Source of the DNA: Panagrolaimus kolymaensis
Lineage: Eukaryota > Nematoda > Chromadorea > Rhabditida > Panagrolaimidae
Direction: 5' to 3'
Length of the DNA stretch: 64,000 nucleotides
Assembly: GCA_028622995.1 (NCBI GenBank)
Contig: JAJQJQ010000003.1
Coordinates: 4,464,001-4,528,000, forward strand
The notes under the pieces were generated by a model. That model was not told the DNA's origin and did not search any database. It saw only the letters and a list, made by a program, of their open reading frames with translations. The position numbers and the translations under genes are program-made. Of the stretch, positions 24,055 to 35,456 are shown piece after piece; position 1 is the stretch's first letter; the number at the start of each line of letters is the position of its first letter.

Positions 24055-27000
24055 AATCGGCTAAATCCTAACAAATAAATGAGCCTGAAAAATGAAAAGA
24101 AACGCTACTTTGATGAAAAATAAAAAGCAAAGATGCTAATTTATGATCAAAAAACCCTTCTTTTTCAAAAAGGAAAAAAGCGGAAATGGACAAAACACGA
24201 AAACAAGCAATAAGATGAGTTGCGAAAAACATGAGGAAAAAAAGAAAAAAACTAATTTAGTGAATCCGAATTAAACTCATTCATTGCCTGCTGTTGTTGT
24301 TTGCTGGTTTGGTCTCTTGATTGAGCAAAGAGCAGAAGAAGAGTGGCTAGATAGATATTCATAAAAGAGAAAGCATGAGGTCAAGTATTTCTAAAGGCAA
24401 AAAAAAGGTTGTAACTAACCCTTTCAAGAATTTGATATAAACCAATCGTAAAAAATTGAATCATCAAAAAAAGAAAAAAACCTTCAGGGCCACATTTTAA
24501 GGCAGAGGGACACGAGTTTTGCAAATACGTGAAAGAAAAAGAAATGGATTTTTTTCGTGACTAAAGAGTATCAATCGTTTTTGATTTTGATGTCTCAGTT
24601 CGAAGCAATCAAATAAATAAAGATGTGATTCATACACGCATTTTAATGGTTTATTTTTTAGCAGTTGCAAACAAACCGATTTAGCTCTGATCGAGAGATA
24701 AATGAAGCAAGCAAACGTTAAAAATAACCGCCGAAACAAAAGCTTGGAATTTAGAGAGAAGAGTGAAAAAAAAAGTGGACGACAAGGAGAGTGAATGATT
24801 TTTTGCATTATATTTTGGGATGGAATGGAGGGATGACGCACATATGAAAAGCATTGAACTGAGAGAAATATATATTCCTTGCAAACTAAAAAAAGATTTT
24901 TCGTTTCTAAAAATGATATTTTTAAATGCATATTTTTTTATGCCATTCGCCGTTGCCATAATTTCATCAAAGAACACAATATTCAAATTTCACATGCATT
25001 TGGGAAAAGCTGCGCAGCAGAAAAAAAAATTTGACTTGCATAAAATGCTTGAAAGGCTCACAAATTGGAAATAGTTGCATTTCAAATTAAGAAAAATCTC
25101 AGTTTTGTTGTTGCTAAGGAAATTTTTTTTCTCGACTTAAAAATAAATTACAAAAATAGCGTTCAAAACAATAAAAAAATAAAGGCAATCTTGATTAAAG
25201 AAATGGCCACTATGACTTTTTTAGAATTCAATATGACTCGGCAGGAAGCCCGTGCTTTTCATTTTTTTTTGCGACAAAAGAAAAAGTTTGGCTTGTAAGT
25301 AAAAATAAAGTCAGTTAACTTTTATTTTTTTCTTGCTACTTAACAAAATAAAAATGAGGCTGGAACAAACAAAAAAATGCCTAAAGGAATAAAATCCAGT
25401 TAAAAAATAAAAGATTTTAGGCAATTTGCATAGTAAAACGCGTGTTTAAAAAAAGGATAAAGTTCTTTCTTTATGTTTTTCTAATCAAAATGCGATGAAC
25501 GCTTACGTTGGAAATAAATTTGTTTCTTAAAAAAAAGAAGCGTGAACGCAAAAAAAAATTGAAATGGAATAGTTTTTTCTTCTTCTTCTCCATCAAAACA
25601 TAGAAATTTTTTAAATGCAAAATAAAATCAAAACATTCTGGTATTCGAAGCAAGCCAGACGTCGAAAAATAATAATAAAAAATAAAAAACCGCTGATCGC
25701 TAAAAAGATATGTTTTAGACTACTTTTTTTACCCAAAAATTCCAAAACCAATGTAATAATAGTTTCAAAGCAATAAAAAAAAAGACAATCTTCAGAAAAA
25801 CGAGAAAAAAGCTGAATGAAAAAAAGGAAAAGAAATTACAAAATGCGCGCATGTGAAGAATATATCCTTACAAGTAACTAAGGAAAACCCCTCTCCAAAG
25901 AGAGTGAATCAAGCCCAAATTAAAAATAATTTCAATAAATATAAATAAGATTCATCTCCATAACCTTTTTTCATCTCCGAAATCCTTTTTCTTCATCAAA
26001 AAAAGAAAGAAACAAATTGGAAAGTAATGGTCTGGTCGCGTGCATGAAAAAGAGATATACAAAACAACAAATAATGACCATTAAAATTTTGTAGCGGTCT
26101 TCAAAAAAAAGGAAAAAGGAAGCAGAAACAGGAATTAAAAAAGAGGAAGAAAAAAAGAAATCAAGGAAAAAATAAAACTTCTGATGATAATTAGGTGTTA
26201 CCAAAATAAAAATCTTAATCATAAGTAAATTCAAAACAAAACAAAAAATACGAAAAATGATTTTAAAATTTTACTCTCTAAAAACATAACAATTCAGAAA
26301 TCGAAAAAATAAAAAGTAACAAGAAAATAAGATTGGCCTATTTCTTTTTCTTTTTTACTTTTGACCATTATTGTCGTCGTCAGATGCCAAGCCTCGACGT
26401 CCAAGAAAAAAAAAATAGTTTAATTCCACACAATAGTCGTCAAAAATTGAAATGAGCCATGTGAAAAGGTGCACCATCACCTTCTTCTTTTTCCTTCCTC
26501 TTTGGATCGGAAAATGCGCGAATCGAGTCAAGTTTCATTTTCTTACACATATTTTTTTCTTCTTTGCTTTACTACTTTTTCCTTTTTTGTATTAAAAAAA
26601 TAATAATAAAAAAATCTTTTTAATCTCGACTTTTAAGAAAAAAGTTATGAAAAATATGCGCCACGGGAGTTTTTATTATAAAGGAATAATAATAAAAAAA
26701 AAGTATGTTCGAGATTCAATTCATTCATCTTCAAAAACATTTCGCCTTCTTCTAAAAAAGGATTGAAAAAAAAGTGCAAATGCTCTTGAGACCTCCTCTT
26801 TCGGGCAAGTAAAAACCCCATTTTTTTGAGTGACCAGTCAAAAACTAAACGAATCCAGACTTTCCGACAATAAGAAAAATCATATTATGTTTTTTCAAAG
26901 CTAGTTTATTGAAGGGTTTATAAAAGGGTCAAATCATCTGCCTCAAAGCTGCGGGAAAGCAATAATATATTTTTTTCGGCGAAGATTAGCATCATTTGTT

Positions 27001-27577
27001 TTCATTATTGCCAACTTGGAAAGATGGCAAAAAATGAGGATAATAAAAAAGCTGAATGAATGCACATTTTTCATATTCTAATAAACAAATTATGTTACTT
27101 TCTTTGTTTAATTTAAAGCAACGTTATAAATCAAATTCTTGTTCAAACTCTTTTTTGTTAATTTGTAATAATAAAAATGTTAAGAAAGAACGTTGTTAAT
27201 TTTAATATAATTTCTATTTGTTTGATCTTAAATTTATGGATATCTGGGCAGTGAAGATGCTTGCATACATTAAATAAAACCTTTTAGACTATTCTGCCAG
27301 CTAACATAACATTAAAAATTCTATAAATATGTGTTTCGTTTTTTGAACTTTTTAATTGTTCTTTTTGAAACACAAAAAAGGATCATTAATTATTGACAAA
27401 TATTCGTGCACGTGTTTTTGCTACAAAGAATAAAAAGGATGCAAAAGCATATGCATAAAGAATCTGTAAAAAGCAATATGGACTCTTATCATTTTTGCAT
27501 TCATTTCAGTGTCCATAAAAGCATTAAATCAAAGTAAAAATAAGTATTTGCATTGTGTTTTAAGCAACTAGAGCTAC
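24055..27577. other. 3.5-kb stretch without a recognised gene
   Basis: The longest gene-free stretch in the window. Frames exist on both strands (for example around 24500-25070) but they are made of F/K/L/I-rich low-complexity sequence with no domain, no convincing splice partners and no conserved motif. The sequence is AT-rich with many A or T runs of 6-9 bases. It is presumably regulatory or decayed sequence. Confidence 0.5.
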
Positions 27578-28777
27578 ATGAGGCTCATTTTTGTTTCTTC
27601 CTTTATTTTTCTTATTTTTTTTGCTTCTCAAAGTTATGGAGCTAAAGCGCCTGTATGTACGGGGATAAATATTAATATGAATGTTTCACGTCAATCTGAC
27701 AATGTTATTGTATTTAAATATTCAGCTCAGTTATCTCTTGGTATTGTAGATAATATTCATACCTCTGTGACATTAGATAATCATACTTATTGGTCTCTTG
27801 ATAGTACTAAATATTTCCAATTTGATCCAATAACATATTATGATGACGAACAAGGAGTAATTCAATGTCCAACAATAAATGGAACATGCAATTTAACTGT
27901 TTTTGATGGAGTTGGCTATTACGAAGTTCCAATTTCTTTGGAAGGTGGAAAGCTATATCCATCATTCATGGATGGTCTTATCATAGATCAAGGAACTATT
28001 TTTTTTGAAGAAGGGCCATTGTTTGATCCAAATATTCTCAGTTGTTATGCGATACAAGAAATAGGCAAGCTTAAAAATAATTTATTTTTAATTTAACTTA
28101 AGTTATTTTTAGTTACCTGGGGCCCTCCTTTCGATATGAACTTCTCTTACTGTTGCAATGAGTGGGTTGTCGTTGACATTCCTGATTCAAATCCAAATCC
28201 TTGCCTTGAATTTGATGGAAATACCACATTTTTTGACAAATCAAGTAGCGCTGTAGCATCTTTATCTGCTCATTATGTTATGTCATCTGTCAGCATAAAT
28301 ATTACTGTTACCGATCATAATGGCCCTTCTGGAAGCCAATATATTCTTGTTGCAAATGACGCTATTGGACAATATAATTGTCATGGAACAACTGAAACTC
28401 CGACATGTTCATTTGCACTTCCAATAAATCAAGTTTATCCCGATTATCAATATGATATGATTGTTAGCGTTGATGACTCCTCTCAGACTTATGGCATGAC
28501 TATTGCTGCCAAAATTATTCGACGGAATGGAATCTTAGCTCGACATAAAAATGAAGTGTATACTCCGACAGATCCATGTTGGGTACGAAAGTTTCCATCA
28601 AAATGGGGAACATCATTGAATTCATTTTGTTGCACAAAATTTCAACAAACCAAAGATGTTCAAAAAAAGCTACCAGATCGACGTACTTTAAAGTTTCAGA
28701 AAAAAATAATCAAAAAAGATAATTATGCGTCAAAAATTTTTCTTTTATCAAGAGGTAGGAATTTAAATTACAATTAG
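27578..28777 (+). CDS. Secreted cysteine-containing protein, family not recognised
   Basis: Two exons (27578-28064 and 28113-28777) join in phase to 383 residues. A signal peptide (MRLIFVSSFIFLIFFASQSYG) is followed by a region rich in beta-type sequence with many N-glycosylation sequons (NVS, NHT, NGT, NLT, NFS, NTT, NIT). Paired cysteines recur in two loosely similar halves (about 25-165 and 175-300), each with a short cysteine loop before an aromatic strand. The tail is basic (KKLPDRRTLKFQKK). No membrane segment is present after the signal peptide. The intron uses a GC donor (ATAG|GCAAGC): only this junction keeps frame into VTWGPPFD. The 3' end is uncertain, since a donor-like AG|GTAGG lies 24 bases before the stop. 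I do not recognise the family; a nematode-restricted secreted protein is likely. Confidence 0.65.
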
Positions 28778-29024
28778 GCTTAACTGTTAAAAATTATTAA
28801 TAAAGCATTTTAAAGACTTTATTCTTGTACTGTGAAAATAAAAAATTTGTCACTTTGTTAATTAAATTCCTTTTTAGCAATATAAATTACTACATCAAAA
28901 AAAAATATATTTATAATTTTGTTTACCAACATAAAGCAAAAAAGCAATAAGGAATTGTTAAATTTGATTCATTTTTCTTTAAAGTATATTAGAACATTTT
29001 TTGAAAACGAAGAAAAAAATAATC

Positions 29025-30311
29025 TTATGAATGTGGTGTAACTTTGCCTAATTGTCTTTGGTTAACAGATGATGCTGGTGCTACTGTAAATGTTTTTCTC
29101 GTGATGGTTGAAGCTGATGAAAGGTAGCGATAGTTGAACGCCACCATTACCATTCTAGAAGAAGAAAAAACGTAATAGGTTATTTAAAATGCATTTTAAT
29201 GACAAAAATTACCCATCAAAAAGATGACAAAAGCACCAAGCTGTAGTATTTGAAAGATAAATAATCCATATATCATCGGTTAATCTCCAAGTTAAATGGA
29301 AAAGTATTAGCATCATAAAATAAAAAATAGATGAAAGACAAGTTTGAAAGAAAAATAATAATTCTTTTCGCTTATGAGACTTATTTTCTTTCGCTGAAAA
29401 TATTAAACTTTTAAAAAAATAATTTAAAGATTAAATTTGCTGCTGCATACCCAAACTTTTTTTATATAGATATAGGAAGATACAGGTAATTGCATCAATA
29501 ATAATAACCGAAGTTATCAAAGAGCAAGCATAAAGAAAATCAGTATAAAATGGAATATTTTCTCCGCAAGCTTCTTCATCAAAAATCCATGCAAGCGAAT
29601 ATGAATCGTAAAAATAATTACAACCAACTAAAATGAATTTCGCTATTTTCTGTTTTTCTTTGATATTTAAAAAATTACCTGTCATATAAAAAATTTCATT
29701 TATACCTGAAAGCATAATAACTATACAAATAAGATATTTCCCACTTGCATCATTAAACAGCCTTCGATAAAGCATTGGATTTGATATAGCCACAAATCTG
29801 TTGATAGCTTTTAGGAGTTGGGCATATTGTGTAATAAAAAAAAATATACCTACGACATCACCGATTCTTCGACCAAAGGTACTTGATGGAATTGGAGAGT
29901 CGCTAAAAAAACTTTTAAAGTTTGACACTGATACGTTTTGAGAACTTACATATATGAAAATGGTGTGGACCAAAATAAAAAAAAAAGTAAAACGCTTCCT
30001 TCTCCGATTGTATGAATAAGGCAAAGATATCCAAAAGCATTTTTTAACGAAGGTGTTTTATAAATAATGTAGAGACTAATAAATGAGAACGCTAATCCAA
30101 TAATGCTTGGCTGAAAAATTGTCACTCTTTTTAAAATTTGTTTATTACCTCGAATGCGTACCACATAAATTAATGCTATAGCAATATTATTCCCAAATAA
30201 GCCTGGATCACCATCTTCAGAGACAACTTCATAATCTGAAGAAATAAGATCATTTCCACTACTCTCTATAGTCGCTTCTTCGAGTTTTTCTAATATATTT
30301 GTGAAATTCAT
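29025..30311 (-). CDS. Srx-type seven-transmembrane chemoreceptor
   Basis: Four exons (30311-29950, 29902-29451, 29393-29213, 29154-29025) join in phase to 374 residues with seven predicted hydrophobic helices. Srx (7TM_GPCR_Srx) hallmarks are LKNAFGYLCLIHTIGEG followed by FFLFWSTPF, the AINRFVAISNPMLYRRLF block at the end of helix 3, a KRKELLFFFQTCLSS helix-6 entry, and a W-x-F-x-HLFDG helix-7 motif. The cytoplasmic tail is about 40 residues and ends VTPHS. Srx receptors are nematode-specific chemosensory GPCRs, usually expressed in ciliated sensory neurons, so this gene is the best single marker of nematode origin in the window. The N-terminal extracellular part (about 40 residues) is acidic. 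Function and ligand are unknown. Confidence 0.82.
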
Positions 30312-31089
30312 TTTAAATAAATAACAGAAATTTAGCGTTTACTTATTTATTCAAAAAAAAACTGTATCTTGCTGTTTGCCCAAAAAAATAAAGACATAAG
30401 GTATTTGTAAAAAACGTGTTTGAGTGGGAAAAAAATTCAATAATACATTTGCACTTCCATTTTAATATAATTCTGTATATTAAATTAAGAAATGAAAAAT
30501 TTAAAAATTTTATGTACTTTATTTATTATTTTTAACGACTACCGTGAAAAAATAAAAATGACAAAGAAATGAAGATAAAAATGTACCATGCGTAATTTAA
30601 TTTTTGTAAACAGATGTTTGTGAAATGAGCAACTTTTGGTGCCAATATTATTAAAATCAAAGGAGGGGTGTTATAAAAAATAAGTTAAGAAGTAGCAAAT
30701 GAAGCGAACTAATTTCAAAAATAAAGATTTCTATTAATTTAGTCGGATAATGATTTTTTTGTTTAATTTTTTCTTTTATATCCCAAGTTTTGAGATTATG
30801 TTTTCCTCTTATTTCGATTGCAATAATGCAAAATTTACGTACTTTTTATGATTTAGAGAGAAAGGTTCAGTTTTTACGCTTTTTATACTTTGCTCTTCTC
30901 GATGTGTTGTTTGTTGCTTTAAAATCAGTATTTATTTGAGAGAGAGAAAAACATCGCATTTGCCTGTGTGTTTGTTCCTTTTTTGTTTATTTGCGAAAAA
31001 TGTTTTTCTTTTTTTGGCTGCACTTTTTTTAATTGATTTTTTTCAGACTAACTTTTTTTTGATTTTATTCAAATTTTTCGACAAAATTA
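30312..31089. other. Intergenic stretch between divergent genes
   Basis: About 780 AT-rich bases between the Srx gene (-) and the oxidoreductase gene (+). No gene was recognised. It presumably contains both promoters; a GAGAGAGAGAAA purine run lies near 30938-30949. Confidence 0.5.
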
Positions 31090-32287
31090 ATGATGGGCAA
31101 GGATTTGAAATGGGGGATTGTTGGATGTGGTAAAATCAGCCATGATTTTGCTAAAGCTATGAAAAATTGTGAACATCCAAACAAAATTTACGCTTTAGCT
31201 GCGAGCAAAAAAGAAAAAGCCGATAAACTTAAAAAAGAGCTTAAATTGGATGATAGCGTCATTACTTATGGATCATATGAGGAACTCTATGCAGATAAAA
31301 ATGTTGGTAGGTTTTAGATTTTAGTGTTTTAGCTTTTGATGGGCTTTAAAAAACATTGTTTTTAGATGTCTTGTATGTCGGCGTTGTTCATCAAGAACAC
31401 AAAAACGTAGTTTTGAAAGCCTTAGAAGCCGGTAAAAATATCCTTTGTGAAAAACCGATTGGTGTTAATGCAAAAGAAGCAAAAGAAATGTTTGAAAAGG
31501 CTAAGGAAAAGAATCTGTTTTTGATGGAAGCAACTTGGAGCCGCTTTTTCCCTGCCTATCAGCAAATTCGAAAAATTATCCAAGATGGAACTTTAGGAAA
31601 AGTTCTTGGAGCAGGTTGCAATTTTTGTGTTCCCAGCTTGGTCAGTAGTCTACTACTTTTTTGAAAAAATGTCTAAAGCGCTATTTTAGAGTGGCAATCG
31701 TTTGTTAGCAAATGAAGGTTCCACACCGTGTAACGATATAGGTTCATACGCTGTTCAATTTGCTCTTTGGGTTTTGGGTGAAAAACCAAATGAAATAATT
31801 GCGGCTGGCGATAAAAATGAAGATGGTTGTGATCTTTGGGCATCTATTATTCTTAAATTCCCATCAAAGGGCAAAGCAACTTTGTTTTATTCTGCCATTG
31901 ATAATTCTCCAAATAATGCTTATGTTAGCTTCACTGATGGCCATATCGAAGTAAATTTTTATTTTTCTTAACCCAAAATTTTTACTAGTAAATATTTTAT
32001 AGATTCCTGGATATTTTTGGTGCCCTGATGAGATTATTGTTCACAAAGGCGAAGTAAAAGAAGACACTCCTCGTCCTCAACCAACCAAATTTCCATTCAA
32101 TGACGATTCTGACTACAATTTCAATCATAGCACTGGCCTTCGATATGAAGCTGATCACGTGTATGAATGTCTTGCAGCAGGGAAAAAATTCAGCGACATT
32201 CATTCAGCAGATGAATCATTAAAAACGCTTGAAGTTTTAGACGAGGTGCGCCGCCAAATTGGTGTTGTTTATCGTCAAGATAAGTAA
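31090..32287 (+). CDS. Gfo/Idh/MocA oxidoreductase, dimeric dihydrodiol dehydrogenase-like
   Basis: Four exons (31090-31306, 31366-31640, 31690-31950, 32003-32287) join in phase to 345 residues, the usual length. The N-terminal Rossmann fold carries WGIVGCGKIS for NADP binding, then VGVVHQEH and the family's CEKPIGV motif. The C-terminal domain has FLMEATWSRFFPAY, the DIGSYAVQF segment that holds the expected catalytic tyrosine, and a GLRYEADHVYECLAAGK helix near the end. The vertebrate relative oxidises trans-dihydrodiols and D-xylose with NADP. There are two adjacent in-frame ATG codons at the start and I use the first. No targeting signal is seen, so cytosolic action is likely. The gene ends about 800 bases before the ceramide synthase on the same strand. 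Confidence 0.9.
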
Positions 32288-33093
32288 AAAATGCGACGTC
32301 ACTTTTCTTAAACATTCATATATTTCTTAGCTCATAACTATGTATGACATGTGCCTTCTATAAGCCGTTTCTATGTATCATTGTTATATATATAAAAATT
32401 TTTTTATGCTAAACGCGTTTCCTTATCAACCAACATTACTCATCTTTTTCTGTTTTTTTTTTGTTCATAAAGATGCTAGGAAGAAAAAGTGTGAAGAGAA
32501 TCGCTATTATTGTGTCTTCTTTAAAAAATAGCAATAAATTTTTTTTTGCTCAACTTTATCTGTCTGTTGAAATTACTTAACAAAAAAAAATACACATTCC
32601 TGCATTTTTTTTATTTCCAAAAATACATAGGTTTTTATTTAGTCTACATTATTCATATTCCTAAACAACGCCGCCAGTGGCGGCGGCAGCTTCGATCCCG
32701 CCCTCTTTTTTCTTTTTGGACACCACCCGCAGCTTTATGGAAAACGAGACCAACGAAAATACACGAGCGCGCAATGCAAATAAAAAAAGGTAACAACGAT
32801 GTTTAGCGGAAGCAAGCCGCAAAAGCAGGCTGAATGGCTGGTCGAGTACCGAGATCGGTTAGAAGAAGAAAAAAAAATTGTATGACTTGATCGTGGCTGG
32901 TTTACCTAGAGTTGATTTATTTTTGCACACATAAATTTTTCCTTTAAAATTGCTTTTATAAAAATCTTTTTTTCAAAAAAAAATGTTTTTTCCAAGTTAC
33001 AAAATTTGACAAACTGTTGCGTTTTTTTTCTTTCTTCGTGTATTATTAATTATTCTTTTTTAAAAGAGATACATAAATATTATTTAGAAAAAT
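32288..33093. promoter_or_regulatory. Upstream region of the ceramide synthase gene with a GC-rich hairpin and short upstream frames
   Basis: This stretch contains an isolated GC-rich patch (about 32668-32720). The patch includes a perfect short inverted repeat, GCCGCC-AGT-GGCGGC, at 32670-32684. Downstream are two short ATG frames, 18 codons at 32737-32793 and 28 codons at 32799-32885. The first is followed by a donor-like AAAAG|GTAAC, and an acceptor-like TATTTAG lies just before the ceramide synthase ATG. This looks like a promoter plus a 5' leader exon, possibly with upstream frames, or the second frame could be a small peptide gene. All of this is inference. Confidence 0.35.
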
Positions 33094-34482
33094 ATGTCGT
33101 CAAGCTTTTGGGATGAAAAATATTGGCTTCCAAGAAACACATCATGGGATGAAATTCCATCCAGCTTTTATGATCTCGTTTATCCCATATATTTTGCTAT
33201 TCCTATTCTCTTTTTTAGAATTTTATTAGAATCACTTTTTGGTATTAGTATGGGTGTTTTATTGGGAGTTGTACCCCGGCATGAACTTAAACCTCGAATT
33301 ATTGAACATTTAACTGGCGGGTTTGCAAGATACACACGAACCAAACGGGTGCTAGAATGCATGTTTCGATGTGTTTCTTATTCTTTATTATTTTTTTATG
33401 GTTTATTTGCTTTATGGGATAAATCATGGTTTGCTGATGTAATACAATGTTGGGTTGGATATCCATATCATCAAATTGAAACAAGTGTTTGGTAAGCTTT
33501 TTCTCTTTATTGACCATCAAGCTTAAAACTACTTTTTTCCATTGTCTGCCTCTTGTAACTGCACTTTTTTGCTTAAAAGGCTTCTATTAAAGGATATTTC
33601 AAAAAAAAAACAAAAAAAAAACAGATGCGCTTGCCTATCTATTTTTTTGAGGTCAATCATGTAACCAAGCAACAACCTTTTTATGTAATTTATTTTTTAT
33701 GGATTTTGTCAATCCAAAATTTTTTAAAATTATGAATCAATTTTATTCAATTTTGAACTTTTATCCCTAATTCGCAAACTTGCAAAAACTAACTTTAACT
33801 TTTTATTTTTAGGTGGTATTACATGATCGAAATTGGATTTTATTATTCGTTACTTATTGGCAGTGTATTCGATGTTAAAAGAAGTGATTTTTGGCAACTT
33901 GTTTTCCATCATATTATTACCATTTTCCTATTATCCGCCAGTTGGACAATAAATTTTGTTCGTTTTGGAACTCTCGTGCTAATTTCTCATGATGTTAGTG
34001 ATATCATTCTTGAAGGTGGTAAACTTGTTCGATATTATGGATCTCCAAGTTATGTTACAAATAGTTTCTTTGTTGTTTTTTTAATTAGGTAAAAAATAGT
34101 TTGATATGGAAGTTTTTAAATTTAGAAATATGCTTTTAGTTGGTTCATCACTCGATTGGGATATTTCCCATTTGTTCTTATCAGATCAGCTTTCCGCGAT
34201 GCTCGGGGTTTTATTCAACCCGATTATAATGTTTTCAACCCATTTCATAATCCACACGCTCCTCGTTTTGTTATGATGGTGCTATTCTGTTTATTAATTC
34301 TTCACATATTTTGGACTGTAATCATTATGAAAATTGTCATAAGATCCATCGTTGTTGGAGAAGCCTCCGATGTTCGATCAGATTCTGAAGAAGATGAAAA
34401 AGAAAAAATTGCAGAAAAGAAAAAATTAGTTAAAACTAAAAAAGAAAGAGATGATGCAACAACAACTAAAAAGAGTTTATAA
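33094..34482 (+). CDS. Ceramide synthase, TLC/Lag1 family (HYL-like)
   Basis: Three exons (33094-33491, 33813-34088, 34140-34482) join in phase to 338 residues. The enzyme N-acylates sphingoid bases with acyl-CoA in the ER membrane. The N-terminus (YWLPRNTSW-DEIPSSF-DL-YP) is of the nematode HYL type and lacks a homeobox. Several membrane helices follow. The Lag1 motif is clear: FHHIITIFLL...NFVRFGTLVLISHDVSDIILEGGKL, with the paired histidines and the HD-x2-D residues needed for activity. The C-terminus is charged, with SDSEEDEKEK and lysine-rich segments. Caenorhabditis has hyl-1, hyl-2 and lagr-1; this is closer to the HYL pair, but I cannot say which one. Intron 1 is about 320 bases, longer than its neighbours. 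Confidence 0.92.
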
Positions 34483-35456
34483 TTATTCTACAGTAATTAT
34501 TTATTTATTTTTTCATTCCCAAAAAAGATATAACGCACTTTTTTAATTTTCATTATTATAATTTTCAGTTGGTTTTTTTAATTACAGCTTTTCATTAAAA
34601 AAAAGTTGAGGAAAATGTTATTGAATTAAATGTACGTAAAATAAAAAAATAAAAATTTAATTTAATTTAAACGCGTCAAAAACATTTAATTTACTTTAAA
34701 CACACTTATAAAATCGAAACAGCATTCATTGCCTCAAAAAAATTAAACTCCACGTACACGCTAGCACCTATAAAGGCTAGCTGCTTTTCAAAGTTAGTCG
34801 TCGTCGACAATAGTTAACTTAGAGAAAGAATAAATCTCTGAACAACAACAAAAAAAAGTTTCATGGGCTATAAAAAAGGAAAAGCTTAACAAAAAACTTT
34901 CAACCTCCTTCTGTCGCCATGAGCAACCAAAAAAAGCTTTGGAAGGACTTCTCACAAGTAAAAAATAAAATAAAGAGGCATTGCGCAAAGGCATGCGCCG
35001 AAAATTGCTGGGTTTTAAGTGCCTCAAACAACAACGTAAAAAAAAGAAAAGAAAAAAAAGGTGCGAATTTTAAACAAGAAAAAAATGACAAATGGCAACC
35101 GTGTTTTTGCGCGTCTCATTTTTTTGACTTTTTTTATTTAAATTTTTTAAAAATTTCCTTTATTTCATAAAAAAATCTAATAAATTCCTTAAGCTGCCTC
35201 TATTTCTTTTTTTGTTTATTTGATTGCATTTATTAATGACACATATTTTGCAAAACGACAGCCATTTTTTTATGCTTGAATAATTCCGGATGTACTATCG
35301 TGCTTTTACAACGTGTCTCTTGAGAGTGGACATAAAGAATTTTTTTAGTGGACATTAAAGTTATTTTTAAAAACAAATTTTTTATTCTTTTTTTTTTAAG
35401 AAATGTTTTTGCAATGAAGAAAATAATAAAAGTATAAAAAAAGATAGTAACTAAAA
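34483..35456. other. Intergenic stretch upstream of osm-3
   Basis: No gene was recognised. A short perfect inverted repeat (GCTAGC, 10-base loop, GCTAGC) lies near 34762-34783. A half-match to the DAF-19/RFX X-box (ATGGCAAC) lies near 35092-35099 but lacks the other half. The rest is AT-rich. Confidence 0.45.

Noticed and set aside
24497..25298. Several 80-145-codon frames on both strands
   Set aside because: They are F/K/L/I-rich low-complexity translations of AT-rich DNA with no domains or splice partners.
30130..30175. A possible 38-base intron in the Srx first exon (GTAATAAAC...TTTTTCAG on the minus strand)
   Set aside because: Removing it shifts the frame and destroys the following Srx motif, so the segment is coding.
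35085..35105. X-box (DAF-19/RFX) site upstream of osm-3
   Set aside because: Only one half (ATGGCAAC) fits; the other half does not match, and the distance to the start codon, about 360 bases, is larger than usual.
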